64,000 nt of DNA from Callipepla californica brunnescens. Taxonomy: Eukaryota; Chordata; Aves; Galliformes; Odontophoridae. A model generated the notes under the pieces. It was not told the origin of the DNA. It was given only the letters and a program-made list of their open reading frames with translations, and made no database searches. The stretch's first letter is position 1. Each line of letters starts with the position of its first letter. Location: positions 97,185,034-97,249,033 of the forward strand of contig JALIRH010000001.1 in NCBI GenBank assembly GCA_023055505.1, read 5' to 3'. The position numbers and the translations under genes were made by a program. This document shows, in pieces, positions 38,851-49,808 of this stretch.

Positions 38851-40371
38851 ATGACATATCAGCCCACTGAACTAACCACCATGCTCAAAGTGTAATCATT
38901 TCAGTGGTCAAAATGGGTCTGATTCAGTTTCCTAAGCACAGACATGAAGGGTACCTCCCTGACTCCAGTTACCATTGAAGAAAGGTGAAGATTTCTTACA
39001 GAACTTGTGCTGTACTTGTTTGTCCAGTGTATCGGATAACAAAGACATTCTGAACACTCCTTGGGAATCTCAAATGGCACTTATCAGTAATGTGTTTGGG
39101 CAACATTTCTGTGCTTCTAATGTGAGACCAGAACTATATAATCTCACTCCTGGCAAAGTTGAAATGAGTACTTGGCCAGTACTTTGGCAGCAGCAGGGCT
39201 AGTCTCTACTCAGACCTTGAGCCAGTGGATTCTCAGGCTATCCCTTAAATAAGCTAAATTAATATCAGAGCCAAAGCTATGACAAAATCCTGGAAGATAT
39301 GTTAGGAACAAGATTTGGATGAACATGTGAAGCCAAACACATTCATTATTTTATGATTTTGCTGTTTCCTCACACGTTTCTTACAGGGGGGATTTAGGTG
39401 ATCTTTCCCCCTCTGCATATGAAACATTAGACACAAATAATAATGCCTAAAAATAGGAAATAAGCCAGTATTTACATCACAGTGTCTACCAAACCCAGAA
39501 CATAGGGCATGACAGTGACTTAGCCAAATCCAGTTTAAACAAGTGAGAGGTGGTATCCAGTTGCAACAAATAGTGCATGTTTCAGCAAGAATTGCTGCTG
39601 TGTGTCATCTATTTTGGAAAATGGATTCATCACGTAGATTTCCTCATTAACTCACATGCTGACTGGAAAGACAGGTGGAAACCTTCTTTCGTGGAAAAAC
39701 ATTCCAGCAAGATTCTTTTTGTTGGAAAGTCTTCATTTAGGATATTAATTAAAAGATCTCTCCTACCAGACCATAATTTTGACTTTCTACTATGGAAACT
39801 GGAAGAGCATTTTACTTCCTTTAGCAGACTCTATAGTCTGAGTGACCCCAGGAAAAGGTTTTAGGTTTACTCTATCTAATACCAGACTTGTATTTTAAGT
39901 CATCACTGGCTCCATTTAGAAACTTATGAGTAAAGACAGAAGACTCATGCATGTCCTTGTGTATTCCCAATAGCACCTACAGATGGCAAAATAGCTCAGC
40001 ATCAATTGAGTTGCCTTCTCGCTCTTGATAATCAACAACAACTATCTTCCCAAATTTAGATCTTCAGGTTTTTTTCCGGAAATAATTTTGGAAAAATCAG
40101 CACTCTAGAATGTTCCAGTATGTCATCTGATTAAACTGTTTTTTATTCTTTCAGAATGAACAGCAATCTGCAGAGGAGAAAGTTGAGTAAAAAACAAACA
40201 GAAATCTCTGTCTTTCTTCTATGTAGTGAATCCAAATAGTCAGATGAAACAGCCAGACTCAGCAATCGTACAATTTTTTTCATTCTTGTCCACATCATCA
40301 GTCTTAAATAGAATATCTTAATTAAGTTCTTGGATTTTTTTTACTGACCTCTCTTTAATTTCCTATTCATT

Positions 40372-40480
40372 TAATCATATAATCATTTTGGCTGGAAAAA
40401 ATCTTCAAGGCCATCAAGTCCAGCCATTAGCCAAGTCCCATCACTAAACCATGTCCCTTAATGCCACATATTTTTAATAT
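40372..40480 (-). mobile_element. CR1 LINE 3'-end fragment
   Basis: The plus strand reads catataatcattttggctgg, then caaggccatcaagtccagcc, and actaaaccatgtcccttaat, the antisense 3' end of a diverged CR1. About 110 bp are clear. Weaker similarity may reach about 40,500. Confidence 0.85.
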
Positions 40481-43400
40481 TTCACAAACCCATTTTTTTC
40501 TGCCTCTTTTTAATCATTGTTTCCTGATGAGTGTTCCTTGTTTCTCATTATCTCATGATAAATTACGTTGCAAGGCATGATGTTGTGGTTTCTAAAATGA
40601 ATTTATGCATGTTAATGTTTGTGAGCACTAGCAGTGTGGTTGATACAAAGATAAATCACTTCCTGTTCCCTAAGCTTTCATAAATAAACAAAAGAGGAAA
40701 GGGAATGATGGTGAAGGCTTGCTCTCAGTCTGACATGAAGCTGGAATGCAGCTCAAGATCATAGCTGGACCCAGATTTTGGGACACTCCCCCATGTTCCA
40801 CAGTTTATATTGCCTTAATTACTATTAGGCTTTCTGAACTTCCTTTCCAAAATGTAGTACTGACAGATTCATCTCTTCCCAGAATGAACGTTTAAAGTTC
40901 TAAAATTCTTATGTTCATTCAGATTATGATTAGATAAGGCTTTTGCTGCATTCATCATGAATCATTCGCTTTGGGAATATGAAAGGAAGTTACGGAGTAA
41001 ATGCAGTAGAAAGCAAGAAGAAAGGATAAATTTATTTAATTGCTAGAATCAAAGCTTCAGCCTGCTTCTGTGCTTAGCTTTAAAATAACCTGGCAGAAAA
41101 TATAGTTCCATGTTAATGAACAAATTATGGTGGAATCTTCAAAGAAATATGATTATTTTCTCTTCTTATCTTTCATACGTTCTAAACTATCCAAACTATT
41201 CATTTCCAAACCATTTCTAAAGCATTAGGTGGTCTGCTACTAGTTACATTCAATTAAAATGAACTTGTATTAGCTTTTATTACCAAATATCTGTATATAA
41301 TTTGCTAATATAACCTTGAACTTGGGTGCTTTCAGAAAGAGTTTAACTAGTGTGGACAAAACAGATAATATATAGGTGGTTACAGTAGCAAACCTTGCTA
41401 GATTATTAGCTGCTCATGTTAGACTGAGTTACGTGCCTAATTAAATTTTAGGCCAGATTATTCTGAGATGACTAAAACTGGATAAAATAAATCCTCCTTT
41501 TTATGATTAAAATGACTACTCTAGAGAAGTGATTGTAAACTAGCTTTTATTATTCCAAACATGAGTAGAGGCTAATAATATTTTTCTTTGTCTTTTATCA
41601 AATACTTGAAATATTTGAAAATGCCATCAAAATGTGACTAAATAACTTCATATTTTATCTCATTGCTTTCAAATCATTATTTCAAGAACTGCTTTGAGCA
41701 GAGCTAAGTGCCAAGAGCTTCATCAAGTTATGCTAAATTCAACAGTTACACGTGGCACTTTCAGATTATTTCTGAGCACTGTGTTGCAAACAGTCCTGGT
41801 CTCACATCACCAGGCAGTAATAAGCCTGCTCCACACTGATCTCAGGAGTATACTACAGACTGATTCACTCGTTTCTCTTCGCCCATCCTTCTCCATTTTG
41901 CAATGAAAGCTTACATAAATCCTTGACTCAACACTGTTGTTACGTGTTACAGTAACTGAGTATGGATTCTTTAAAGACTAAAAGAAAATTGGCTGTTTCA
42001 CTTTCAAGTACAGAGAGAAGTGTATCATTATCAATGAGAAAAGGAAGGAAAAGAGGAGAGATTTTGTGTTAGCTGAAGGAGAGTGAAGTCTTTGCTTGAT
42101 GGACTGAATAATGCATTCTTTAAATATTTGTTTGTAAAATAAGAAATAAAGGCTTGCTGTCTAATAGCAGTAGCTATACAGGGCTGACAGTTTTCACAAC
42201 TATGCTACTTTTTCTCTTTTTTGCTTATAAAAAAAATAAAACAACTGTATACTAAAGGTAAAATCTTCATTACAAAACAAACAAACAAAAACTACTAAGT
42301 AACTTGACTGCAAAAACACCAAGCTTGGAATTCTTTTTGCTTGTTTTGTGTGAGTTTTTTATTTCTTGTGGGTTTTGCAGTTGAAGTTGTCTTGGACTTA
42401 CTAGCTAGCATTATTGGGGCTAGTTCCTCATAAATAAAAGAAGCATATTTGCAGCAGAAGTAAATTCTAAGGATGCCCTCTATGCATTTACATTTTGAAA
42501 AGTGCTTGTTAACCCACTAGTTTATTTATTTTATGGTCTATTGCTTTCTATGGCATTTGAAAAATTGATGTTCGAGATGATGTTTTTTTAGTACTAACTT
42601 GGATGGCTATGCTTGTAGCTCTGTCAAAGACAGAAAGATTTATTTAATGAGACCTACTTTTATATAACAGAATAACTAATGCTATTTCATCTTTGCTTGT
42701 CTAGCACTGTAGTGTCTCCTCATACATGAGTGAGGAGTGACACTAAACTAATTACAGGGCAATTATTATTGTCATCCAGTGTGTACTTCTGTTAAATTTA
42801 GCCTTCCAGTTATTATCTGACAGATCTTTGAGTAGCAGGGAGTTCTAGAAAAAAAGAAACAGAATGAGAATGTTTAAATCCTGAGCTAAGGTTCACAGAG
42901 TTTTTTATGTCTCTTCTCTGTATATCTAACTTAAGTGCTAATGCAAATGGAATGAGAAATGCCATCCTATTTCAGGATAACACAAGCACTTTCCAAATAC
43001 AGAACAAATGTGAAGAGTACTTAGTATTTTTAGCAACTTTACTATCTTCACTTATTAGTAGGAAGAAAGATAGACCTCTTCAGAGTGCAGGTTACAAACC
43101 CTCTTTGAGGCATATCACACCTCTTCTAATAGCTTAGAATATCCTCCTTACTTCTCCTTTTCACACTTCATGGGCGTTTTAATTCTGGTTGTTGTCTTCA
43201 CTTTGCAGCTTTACAAGTTTAAGGTAACTTCTTGTTTTCCAAGTTACAACAGAACAAAAAAGAAGCAACAATGAGCAAACTTAGAAATGTTTAAATTTTT
43301 CTTCAATTTTTTTTACTTGATTATTTCTAGACATAGGCCTTCTAAAATATTTAATGTATATTAATAATAACAATGGTTCTAAACAAAATATTATTAGCAT

Positions 43401-44112
43401 ATTCAATGTAATTATGACACGAGGATGGTTGTCTTTTCAATTGACTGTCCCAGAGATGCATATTAGTAAGAAAATAATCCATCTAGTGGCTAATGTTATA
43501 GTCCTTCCTAACAAGGAGGGGAAAAATACCAGCAAAATAACCAACCAGCCAAAAAACAACAAAACCAAAATAAAGTTGCTGGTGTAGCAAAAGGTATGTG
43601 CACAGCATTCAAAGTTTAGTAAATGAATTGTGATGAATCATATCTGTGCTAGTTTGAACTGAGGGCTGAGAAAGTTCACTGAGCTTTTCAGTGAAATCCT
43701 GGGTTATTTCTATAACAATACAAAGCCTGAAAGAAAAGTATGTTCAAGAAACATTTAAGTAACTTTCAGTTACTAAAAATGCATTTGTGTGTAACTGCAT
43801 GGCTTCTCAAGCAGTTGAACCTTAGAATTTTTTTCTCTGTGATCACAGCACCATCCCTTCACTCTAGACTAGCTAGACTTACAATTGTTCTAAATATATC
43901 CCTGGCATCCCTCCCTGAGGCTGGAATTTGTATTTAAGACTGATCTGTTTCATCCATTTGACAAATTTTAATAATGTAATTTTATTCTTGTATGAAGAAA
44001 TGGTCCAAACAGAAATATAATCTCAATCAATTTTTGGGATACCCAAGATTATTGTTTGCAGAGTAACATTTGAAGCACTAGGTTCTTTTATGCTTAGGCT
44101 AGTTTAGTTTAT
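40481..44112. other. AT-rich non-coding stretch
   Basis: About 3.6 kb without a recognised gene, RNA or transposon. Frames of 65-77 codons at 41.7, 42.9, 43.4 and 43.7 kb lack domain signatures. Confidence 0.6.
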
Positions 44113-44400
44113 AGGATCACAGAATCCTAAGAGTTGGAAGGGACCTCTAAGGGGGTCATCTAGTACAACTTCCCTGTGATGAACAGGGGCATGCAACATT
44201 AGATCAAGTTGCCCAGAGCCTGATCAGTCTCATCTTGAAAGTCTCCAAGGATGGGACATCCACCACAGCTCTGGAAACTTGTTTCAGTGCCTCAACATCC
44301 TCATTGGAAGATTTTTCCTTGTTATCAAACAAAAACCTACCCTCTAGATTCCAACAGAATATAGGTGTTCTGTGTCTTGCACAGGGTTCACAGTCTCCAC
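44113..44400 (-). mobile_element. CR1 LINE 3' fragment, about 290 bp
   Basis: The plus strand starts ggatcacagaatcctaagag, then gttggaagggacctctaagg and aagttgcccagagcctgatc, an antisense CR1 3' end. The minus strand shows a degraded ORF2 C-terminus (VVDVPSLETFKMRL). It lies about 365 bp left of a sense CR1, so the two face each other across a short spacer. Confidence 0.93.
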
Positions 44401-44764
44401 ATCTCTTGCACCATTTCTGATGGAGACTGGTCTTGAAGACCAAAGTTATTCCTCCATGCCTGAATTTCTACAGAAGGACTTGTGAATGAGACTGCATCTA
44501 AATCAGCTTTTTTTTTTTTTTTTCACCCGTAAGTAACAATCCATTAAGCATTTCATGTTATCTTGGAGAATACTTGCTGTTTCCAAGGACAATGTCCAGT
44601 TTCAAATCTTGCTGGCATCTGTAGATTTGAACAGCAAACCACATTTTATCTTCCTCTCAGCCTAGATAATTTCATAGCCATTATATTTTATGAATCATTG
44701 GTAATGTCATCTTTGCAGGTTTCTAATAGTCTTTTTGGCTCTTTCTTTGTCTCTTTATTTTGTT

Positions 44765-45088
44765 GGCCATGAGCCAGCAGTGTGCCCTGGTGGCCAAGAA
44801 GGACAATAGCATCCTGGGGTGCATTAAAAAGTGCGGCCAGGAGGGCAAGGGTGGTGATCCTCCTACTCTGCCCTGGTGAGGCCTCATCTGGAGTACTGTG
44901 TACAGTTCTGGGCTCCCTGGTACAAAAATGACAAGGAACTCGACCCAGCAGAGGGCCACAAAGATGATAAAGAGCCTGGAACATCTCTCTTATGAGGGAA
45001 GGCTGAGAGACCTGGGTCTGTTTGCTTTGAAAACAAAACTCAGGGGATTTGATCCATGTCCATAAATAACTAAGGTGCAGGAGGCAAA
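44765..45088 (+). mobile_element. CR1 LINE, left half of copy split by an LTR
   Basis: The sense CR1 ORF2 C-terminal region starts at ttggccatgagccagcagtg and includes ggcctcatctggagtactgt and ggctgagagacctgggtctg. It breaks off after gcaggaggcaaa at 45088 and resumes at 45821 with the next expected CR1 segment. Small indels have already broken the reading frame. Confidence 0.95.
45083..45088. repeat. Target-site duplication ggcaaa (left)
   Basis: Left copy of the hexamer that flanks the solo LTR. It belongs to the host CR1, whose canonical sequence continues across the empty site. Confidence 0.88.
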
Positions 45089-45814
45089 TGTTGGGGAATG
45101 GCTGCAGGAGCAGGGAGGTCACGGTGATATGTACGAGCATAGTTTGCACGGCAGCACAGACTATGTATTCATGGAAAAGTACTAGATGTTGATAGGAGGT
45201 CACGATGTTCCTAGGCCAAGTGACAAACAACTCAAGGTGGACATGAACTGCTTCAGCTGAGCAACCCAAGCTGCCAAGATGTCTATGGGAAACTTCTGTG
45301 ATTATGTTGCTCAGCCTGCCTTCAGCAAAGAAGGCCCTACAGGACTGCTGATAATTGTAACTATAGGCATTTTTTAGAGTAAGCTATCCTTGATAGCCTA
45401 TTCTGTTTAGCTAGCAGGTGTTCCCTTTGGGCTCTGTGTTATGCACTGGCCATGCTGATACGGTGCTCAAAGGAAACTACACTGTGTCAACCTCAAGAAA
45501 AATAAAGGCAGGAGATGGTCTGTGGCAAGTGGGAGAGGAAAAGTGCACTCTGAAGCAGGGGACGCCCTGCCAGTGCTGCCTTTCACATCTGCTGCTGATG
45601 CATTCCTGCCTGGTTTCTTAGGATTAGGATGATATCAAAAGTTGCCTTCTCCAGAATGTGTTTCTCACTGCTGTTAATTGTTGGGAGTTGTTTTAAAGTT
45701 GTTTTTCTCGAGGTTCTCTACCAATGGTAATAAACTGAAGCCTGAACACTCATACTGAGTCCTGCCGTGCTTCCCTGCCCGAGAGCAATGGATTCGGACC
45801 CTGAATCCATGGCA
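45089..45814 (+). mobile_element. Solo LTR of an endogenous retrovirus, 726 bp
   Basis: The insertion starts tgttggggaatggctgcagg and ends ctgaatccatggca, so it has TG...CA ends. It is flanked on both sides by ggcaaa (45083-45088 and 45815-45820), a 6-bp target duplication. The polyadenylation signal AATAAA is at 45729-45734, about 80 bp from the 3' end, as expected for the R-U5 part of an LTR, which sets the plus orientation. A 6-bp duplication is typical of class II (beta- and alpharetrovirus-like) elements. No internal viral sequence is present, so the provirus was lost by LTR-LTR recombination. I do not assign a named family. Confidence 0.88.
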
Positions 45815-45820
45815 GGCAAA
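45815..45820. repeat. Target-site duplication ggcaaa (right)
   Basis: Right copy of the hexamer, directly after the terminal CA of the LTR and before the CR1 continues. Confidence 0.88.
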
Positions 45821-46118
45821 GGAACGAAGCTGGACTCTTTTCAGTGGGGCATGATTATAGGACGAGGGGAAATGGCCACAAAATGAAGCATAGGAAATTC
45901 TGCACAAATGTGTGTGGGAGCTTCTTCACAGTGCAGTGACGGAGCACTGGCACAGGCTGCACAGAGAGGTGGTGGAGTCTCCTTCTCTGGAGACGTTCCA
46001 GACCCGCCTGGACGCCTACCTGTGCAACCTGAGCTGGGGAGCTGCTCTGGCAGGGGGTTGGACTCGATGGTCTCTAGAGGTCCCTTCCAACCCCTACGGT
46101 TCTGTGATTCTCTGATTG
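45821..46118 (+). mobile_element. CR1 LINE, right half including 3' end
   Basis: CR1 resumes with a gctggactcttttcagtggg segment and runs to the 3' terminus (ggttggactcgatggtctct, then cggttctgtgattctctg). The plus frame encodes the last part of ORF2 ([20 protein letters not shown], then DAYLCNLSWG). Together with 44765-45088 this is a copy of about 620 bp. The 3' end is near canonical, so the copy is fairly young and the LTR inside it is younger. Confidence 0.95.
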
Positions 46119-47677
46119 TTTTTCCACTTCATTCATACACTCTAGTTCTGTTTTTTAAAATATTCTAGGTAACTTCTCTTGCTCTCATAGATTAGATGCA
46201 AACTATGTCTTGGTAATATTTCTTCAACTCCGTCTTCATGTGACATCCAACTGATTTAGACACAAATGTATATAGGAAAATTATGAATTTCTATGTAATA
46301 GTAAATCTTGTGGAACACTGTTTAATAATTAACTGTTACAGTTTTGAAAGGAAAGCATTACTCACAAAAGTGTGCTTGTTGTAACATGCACCTATTTTTG
46401 TTTATTCTAATGCCAGTCCTATCACCACCGTAGAAGTAAAACAAAAAAGGTTTCTTTGTTGATCTCACTACAACTTGAAAGGAATTATTGTCTTAACTTC
46501 AAGCTGGTATATATGGTAGAGCTTCATGAAATGCCTGAGCTGTAAGTTTTTACTTAACACACATTTTTCTCTAAGTGATTTTTGAAGAAGGAACTTAAAG
46601 GAGAAGATAGCATAGTTCGGCAAAGGCAGAACTAAAGTCTAAGTGTTACCACAACAGAACGTTTAGAAACAGAAGAAGGGATGCACAGAGAGACCCTTCA
46701 ATTGGTGAGCTCTTTGGGATCTGCGACTGCTTGCACACAGAATGGAAAGTATGATTTTGTTTTGTTTATTTGTTGTCTTTTAGCATGTCTCTACAATTAA
46801 ATAAACTTTGTTTTCCTTATCTTGAGATGCATAGAGAAGCTAAACATGGACTAGCATAAGAAGGTATCAGCTGGAAAACAAGCTGGTATAGGGATAAGCA
46901 TCTCCATTGTAGGAATGAAGAAGGCCATGTTTACAGAATCAGAATAGTTCCTGTCTTGCACTTTTTGTCAGTAAAGAATTCTTTGCTGCTTAGAGTGAAC
47001 AAGAAATTTAACAACCAATTGTATTAAATTGTAAAAAATATATCATGTTGAGAAAGATTTAAAAAATCAAGGCCTAGAGTTGTGACTAAAAAGTGAAAGA
47101 GTTAGATTATGAAACTGTAGAACTTTCCCCTTAACATCCAGCCATGTGGGATATGAGAGCTTTTGAATTACATATTAGAAATTCTTGTTCTGCTGGGTTG
47201 AAACTCATGTTAATACAATGATTCACTTGAGCAGCGATACTGAACAGCATGGACTGTCAGACTCTGAATTCCAGATGACTCCTGAACAATTTTTTTTTTT
47301 GATAGAAATTACCCATAAATGTGCCAGGTTTATGAATGCAACTGCTGAAAATCCCACTTCCAGGTATGAGAGAGATGCCGACTGGCAAAATGCTTCATTC
47401 AATATCAGCAAGTAAATGGTACCAAAAAGGAACTGTCAGAAGATGCATTCTGGCTGCAAAGCAGAACTACCAAAAAATAGCAGCTTTCAGTTGAATGAGA
47501 TTGTGCTTACAAGAAAACTGTCTTCCAAGCTTCCTCTGCTAGACCAAAAGCTACGTAAAACAAAGGGCTGATCTGGTATAAACAGCTTCTCTAAAACTGC
47601 ATCACCTTTTTTTTTAATCTTTTGGATTAACAAATCTGAATCTGTAATTATTTTATACCAACTGCAGAAGGATGCAG
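46119..47677. other. AT-rich non-coding stretch
   Basis: About 1.6 kb without a recognised gene or repeat. A 76-codon frame at 47185-47415 has a plausible composition but spans a T10 run and lacks recognisable domains. Confidence 0.55.
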
Positions 47678-47962
47678 TATGCTCATGTCTCTGGTACCAG
47701 GGAGTCCAGAACTGGACACACTACTGCAGGTGTGGCCTCACCAATGCTGAGCAGAGGGGAAGGATCATCTCTTCTTACCTGCTGGCAACACTTCACCTAA
47801 TGCAGCATCTTTTGCAGCAGTGGCACACTGCTGGTTCAGTTTGGTGTCCGCCCAGACCCCCAGGTCCTTTTCTGTGGGCTGCTTTCCAGCTGGATGCCCC
47901 CAGCAAGTCCTGATGCTGGGGATGCTTCTCCTCAATTGCAGTGTCAGTTATCCAAAACGTTA
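47678..47962 (-). mobile_element. CR1 LINE internal ORF2 fragment
   Basis: The plus strand contains gtccagaactggacacacta, gtgtggcctcaccaatgctg and gacccccaggtccttttctg, the antisense of the ORF2 region upstream of the C-terminal block. It lacks the CR1 3' end, unlike most copies here, so the 3' part was lost or this fragment is the edge of a rearranged copy. Confidence 0.92.
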
Positions 47963-48893
47963 GCTCATCCTAAGCTGAAGTTCATGGAAGGAGGGCTGCA
48001 TACCACTGACACTTGAGAGATTCACTACAAAAAGCAAAGACTTGAGATAAAAACTGATGCAGAGCAGCAGTTCAATTTGCAAAGAACAATATTCTGCACA
48101 CTGTGTACAGCTGTGCACAACACCAGCCTAGACATGTTCTAGAGTGTGGAGCAATACGCAAGAACTGCAATAAATTGCATCACTTTCCTAAAACTTTGCC
48201 AGTACTTCACTTTTATAGCACTCACATTAAGATGGCTACGTGCAGAGGAATGGTTTTGAGACTTGATGTGCAATTTTACACCAGAAGATAGCTCATCTGT
48301 CAGGCCCCGTGTTTGGTGAAGAGTAGCAGCTGCTGCAACAAATTGCAAAATGAGCTTAACAGTCCCCCCAGTTCTTGCCTGCATGAATGATTTCAGGCAG
48401 TCCCTAAAAGAGGAGCGAAAGAGGCTTGTCATTCTGTTTGCCAGCAAATGCAATTTGCTGGGGATGGCACTACGAGTCATGGAGCTTGTTTCCTTGTGAT
48501 TCCCGTTCTCACTGCTGAATTATCCTTTGCCATTTGTTTTCCCTCTCCAAAGACTCTGCAGTGCATAAAATACAATGAAAGCTTTTCATGTAGCTTTTAT
48601 TTTAAGCACTTAGCGGATGTTTTCTGGTGCCTCTAAGACCATTCAGAAAGCAATATTTCTCAGTGATGCCTGGATCTCTTTATTACCAGGCCAGATATTA
48701 CGAAGAAAACCTATACAGTTCATTTTTCCTTTGGCATCCTTCATTCTCTGTACAAAGTATTCGAAACTTAGCATAAACACAGAAGTGTTGGTGAGCATAA
48801 ACATAACAAAGGTGACAGCAGCATAGCTCGTTTGTATTTGCTGTTACACAGAAAGCTGTTTGCAACTCTTATCTATGTAGACAGAGCCCAATA
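47963..48893. other. Non-coding stretch upstream of the CpG-island promoter
   Basis: No gene was recognised. Two symmetric elements stand out: an 18-bp near-palindrome at 48101-48118 (one mismatched pair, centred on a CAGCTG E-box) and a perfect 9-bp inverted repeat with a 3-base spacer at 48441-48461. Either could be a regulatory site for the gene starting at 50 kb, but nothing proves it. Confidence 0.5.
48441..48461. repeat. Perfect inverted repeat, 9-bp arms
   Basis: The arms CCAGCAAAT and ATTTGCTGG are exact reverse complements separated by GCA. It lies 433 bp upstream of the mariner remnant and about 1.7 kb upstream of the candidate start codon. Confidence 0.9.
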
Positions 48894-49410
48894 AGAGGGC
48901 TGTTCCAAAAGTAATGCCTCCTACTTTATATTGGTCTGTGCTGTCAGAGGTGGATGTTTGGCGTGGCAGTAGAGGTTGAACCTTCTCAGTAATATTCTGT
49001 TACACGTTGCTGCCTTGCAACAGATGGCAGCAGAGAGAGGGCAGTCTGACAACACGGCATCTGACATGGAATTGCGCGTGGCACAAAGGTGTATTACTGA
49101 ATTCTTCCATGTGGCACCCACTGACATTCATCGATGCTTACTGAGCATTTGTGGATACCAAACATTGGAGGTGAGCACAGTGAGGCAGCGGATGGTGCGT
49201 TTCAGCAGTGGTGATGGTGACAGCGGGTCACCTCCACTGGTACAGATACTTGTAAGGTGGAGGTCCTCGTTCATCACTGGTAAACACGCACAGCTAACGG
49301 TGGTGGCTGTTTTAGTGCTCCGTAGCTCAGAATTCGCTCCCTCAATAGTGCTGCTGTACGCGTTGTCATTTCTATGGAAATAAATAGGAGGCGTTACTTT
49401 CAGAGCCACC
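48894..49410 (+). mobile_element. Galluhop-like mariner DNA transposon, internally deleted (517 bp)
   Basis: The left end reads agagggctgttccaaaagta followed by atgcctcct. The right end, read on the minus strand, is ggtggctctgaaagtaacgc followed by ctcct, giving imperfect terminal inverted repeats of about 30 bp. Both ends abut TA (48892-48893 and 49411-49412), the mariner target duplication. An autonomous copy should be about 1.2 kb, so more than half of the element, including most of the catalytic region, is missing. Galluhop is known from galliform genomes, which supports the host assignment. Confidence 0.9.
49024..49383 (+). pseudogene. Mariner transposase remnant, N-terminal part
   Basis: An open frame from ATG 49024 encodes an N-terminal mariner transposase segment: MAAERGQSDNTASDMELRVA, then a helix-turn-helix-type stretch reading YQTLEVSTVRQRMVRFSSGD. 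After residue about 85 the similarity ends where the element is internally deleted. The catalytic DDD triad is not present. The frame continues open to 49383 through the right terminal repeat. It can neither cut nor join DNA as it stands. At most it could encode a DNA-binding fragment. Confidence 0.8.
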
Positions 49411-49768
49411 TACACATACGTATTCATTAGCAGCAGAATTCCAGGCTTTTTTAGTCCCTCGCTCGCCAAATAAATGAAGCACAGTCTGGGACAGTTCTTT
49501 GCAGACTTAAACCCAAGCCGCATTTTCCATGCGGTCTTCTTTTAACACGGATTCTCTTCCCAATCTTCACAGGACATCCTCTGAGCCGCCCGCTTGAAGC
49601 TTTCAGATGGGTACAACGGCAGAAAGAGCGACCGACCCGCAGATACAAAAGCGCCCGGGGGCCGAGCGGCCGCTCCCCACACCCCGCCCTGCGGCGGCCG
49701 TGCCGCTGAGGGCAGGTGCGCCGTCGCGTCCGCCCCGCGCTTCCCGGGGGCAGCGCGGGGGGCGGAGC

Positions 49769-49780
49769 TGCGCATGCGCT
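49769..49780. promoter_or_regulatory. NRF1-type binding site
   Basis: TGCGCATGCGCT matches the NRF1 consensus YGCGCAYGCGCR at 11 of 12 positions and contains the palindrome GCGCATGCGC. NRF1 sites are common near start sites of housekeeping and mitochondrial genes. The ATG inside it (49774) is in frame with the coding exon downstream, so translation could in principle start here if transcription begins upstream. Confidence 0.7.
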
Positions 49781-49787
49781 CGGCGCC

Positions 49788-49808
49788 GGGAGGGAGGTGG
49801 GGCCCGGG
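49788..49808 (+). other. G-quadruplex motif in the promoter
   Basis: Four G-runs of at least three (49788-49790, 49792-49794, 49799-49802, 49806-49808) are separated by loops of 1, 4 and 3 bases. It lies 8 bp downstream of the NRF1-type site. Confidence 0.6.

Larger units (their letters stand above)
33451..40371. other. AT-rich non-coding stretch
   Basis: About 6.9 kb without a confident gene. A tiny CR1 tail is separately listed at 38822-38850. A minus-strand frame at 36342-36662 is hydrophobic and is described under findings. A perfect 14-bp palindrome, TAAAAGTACTTTTA, lies at 33806-33819. Short runs of A or T (for example 35459-35470) are frequent. Confidence 0.55.

Noticed and set aside
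44688..45269. 193-codon minus-strand frame
   Set aside because: It is the antisense of a CR1 ORF2 fragment joined to the start of the solo LTR, so it is a shadow of two transposable elements.
49594..49773. Upstream extension of the coding exon to 49594
   Set aside because: The frame is open but begins at TTG rather than ATG. The first in-frame ATG is at 49774, and the extension lies across the probable transcription start region.
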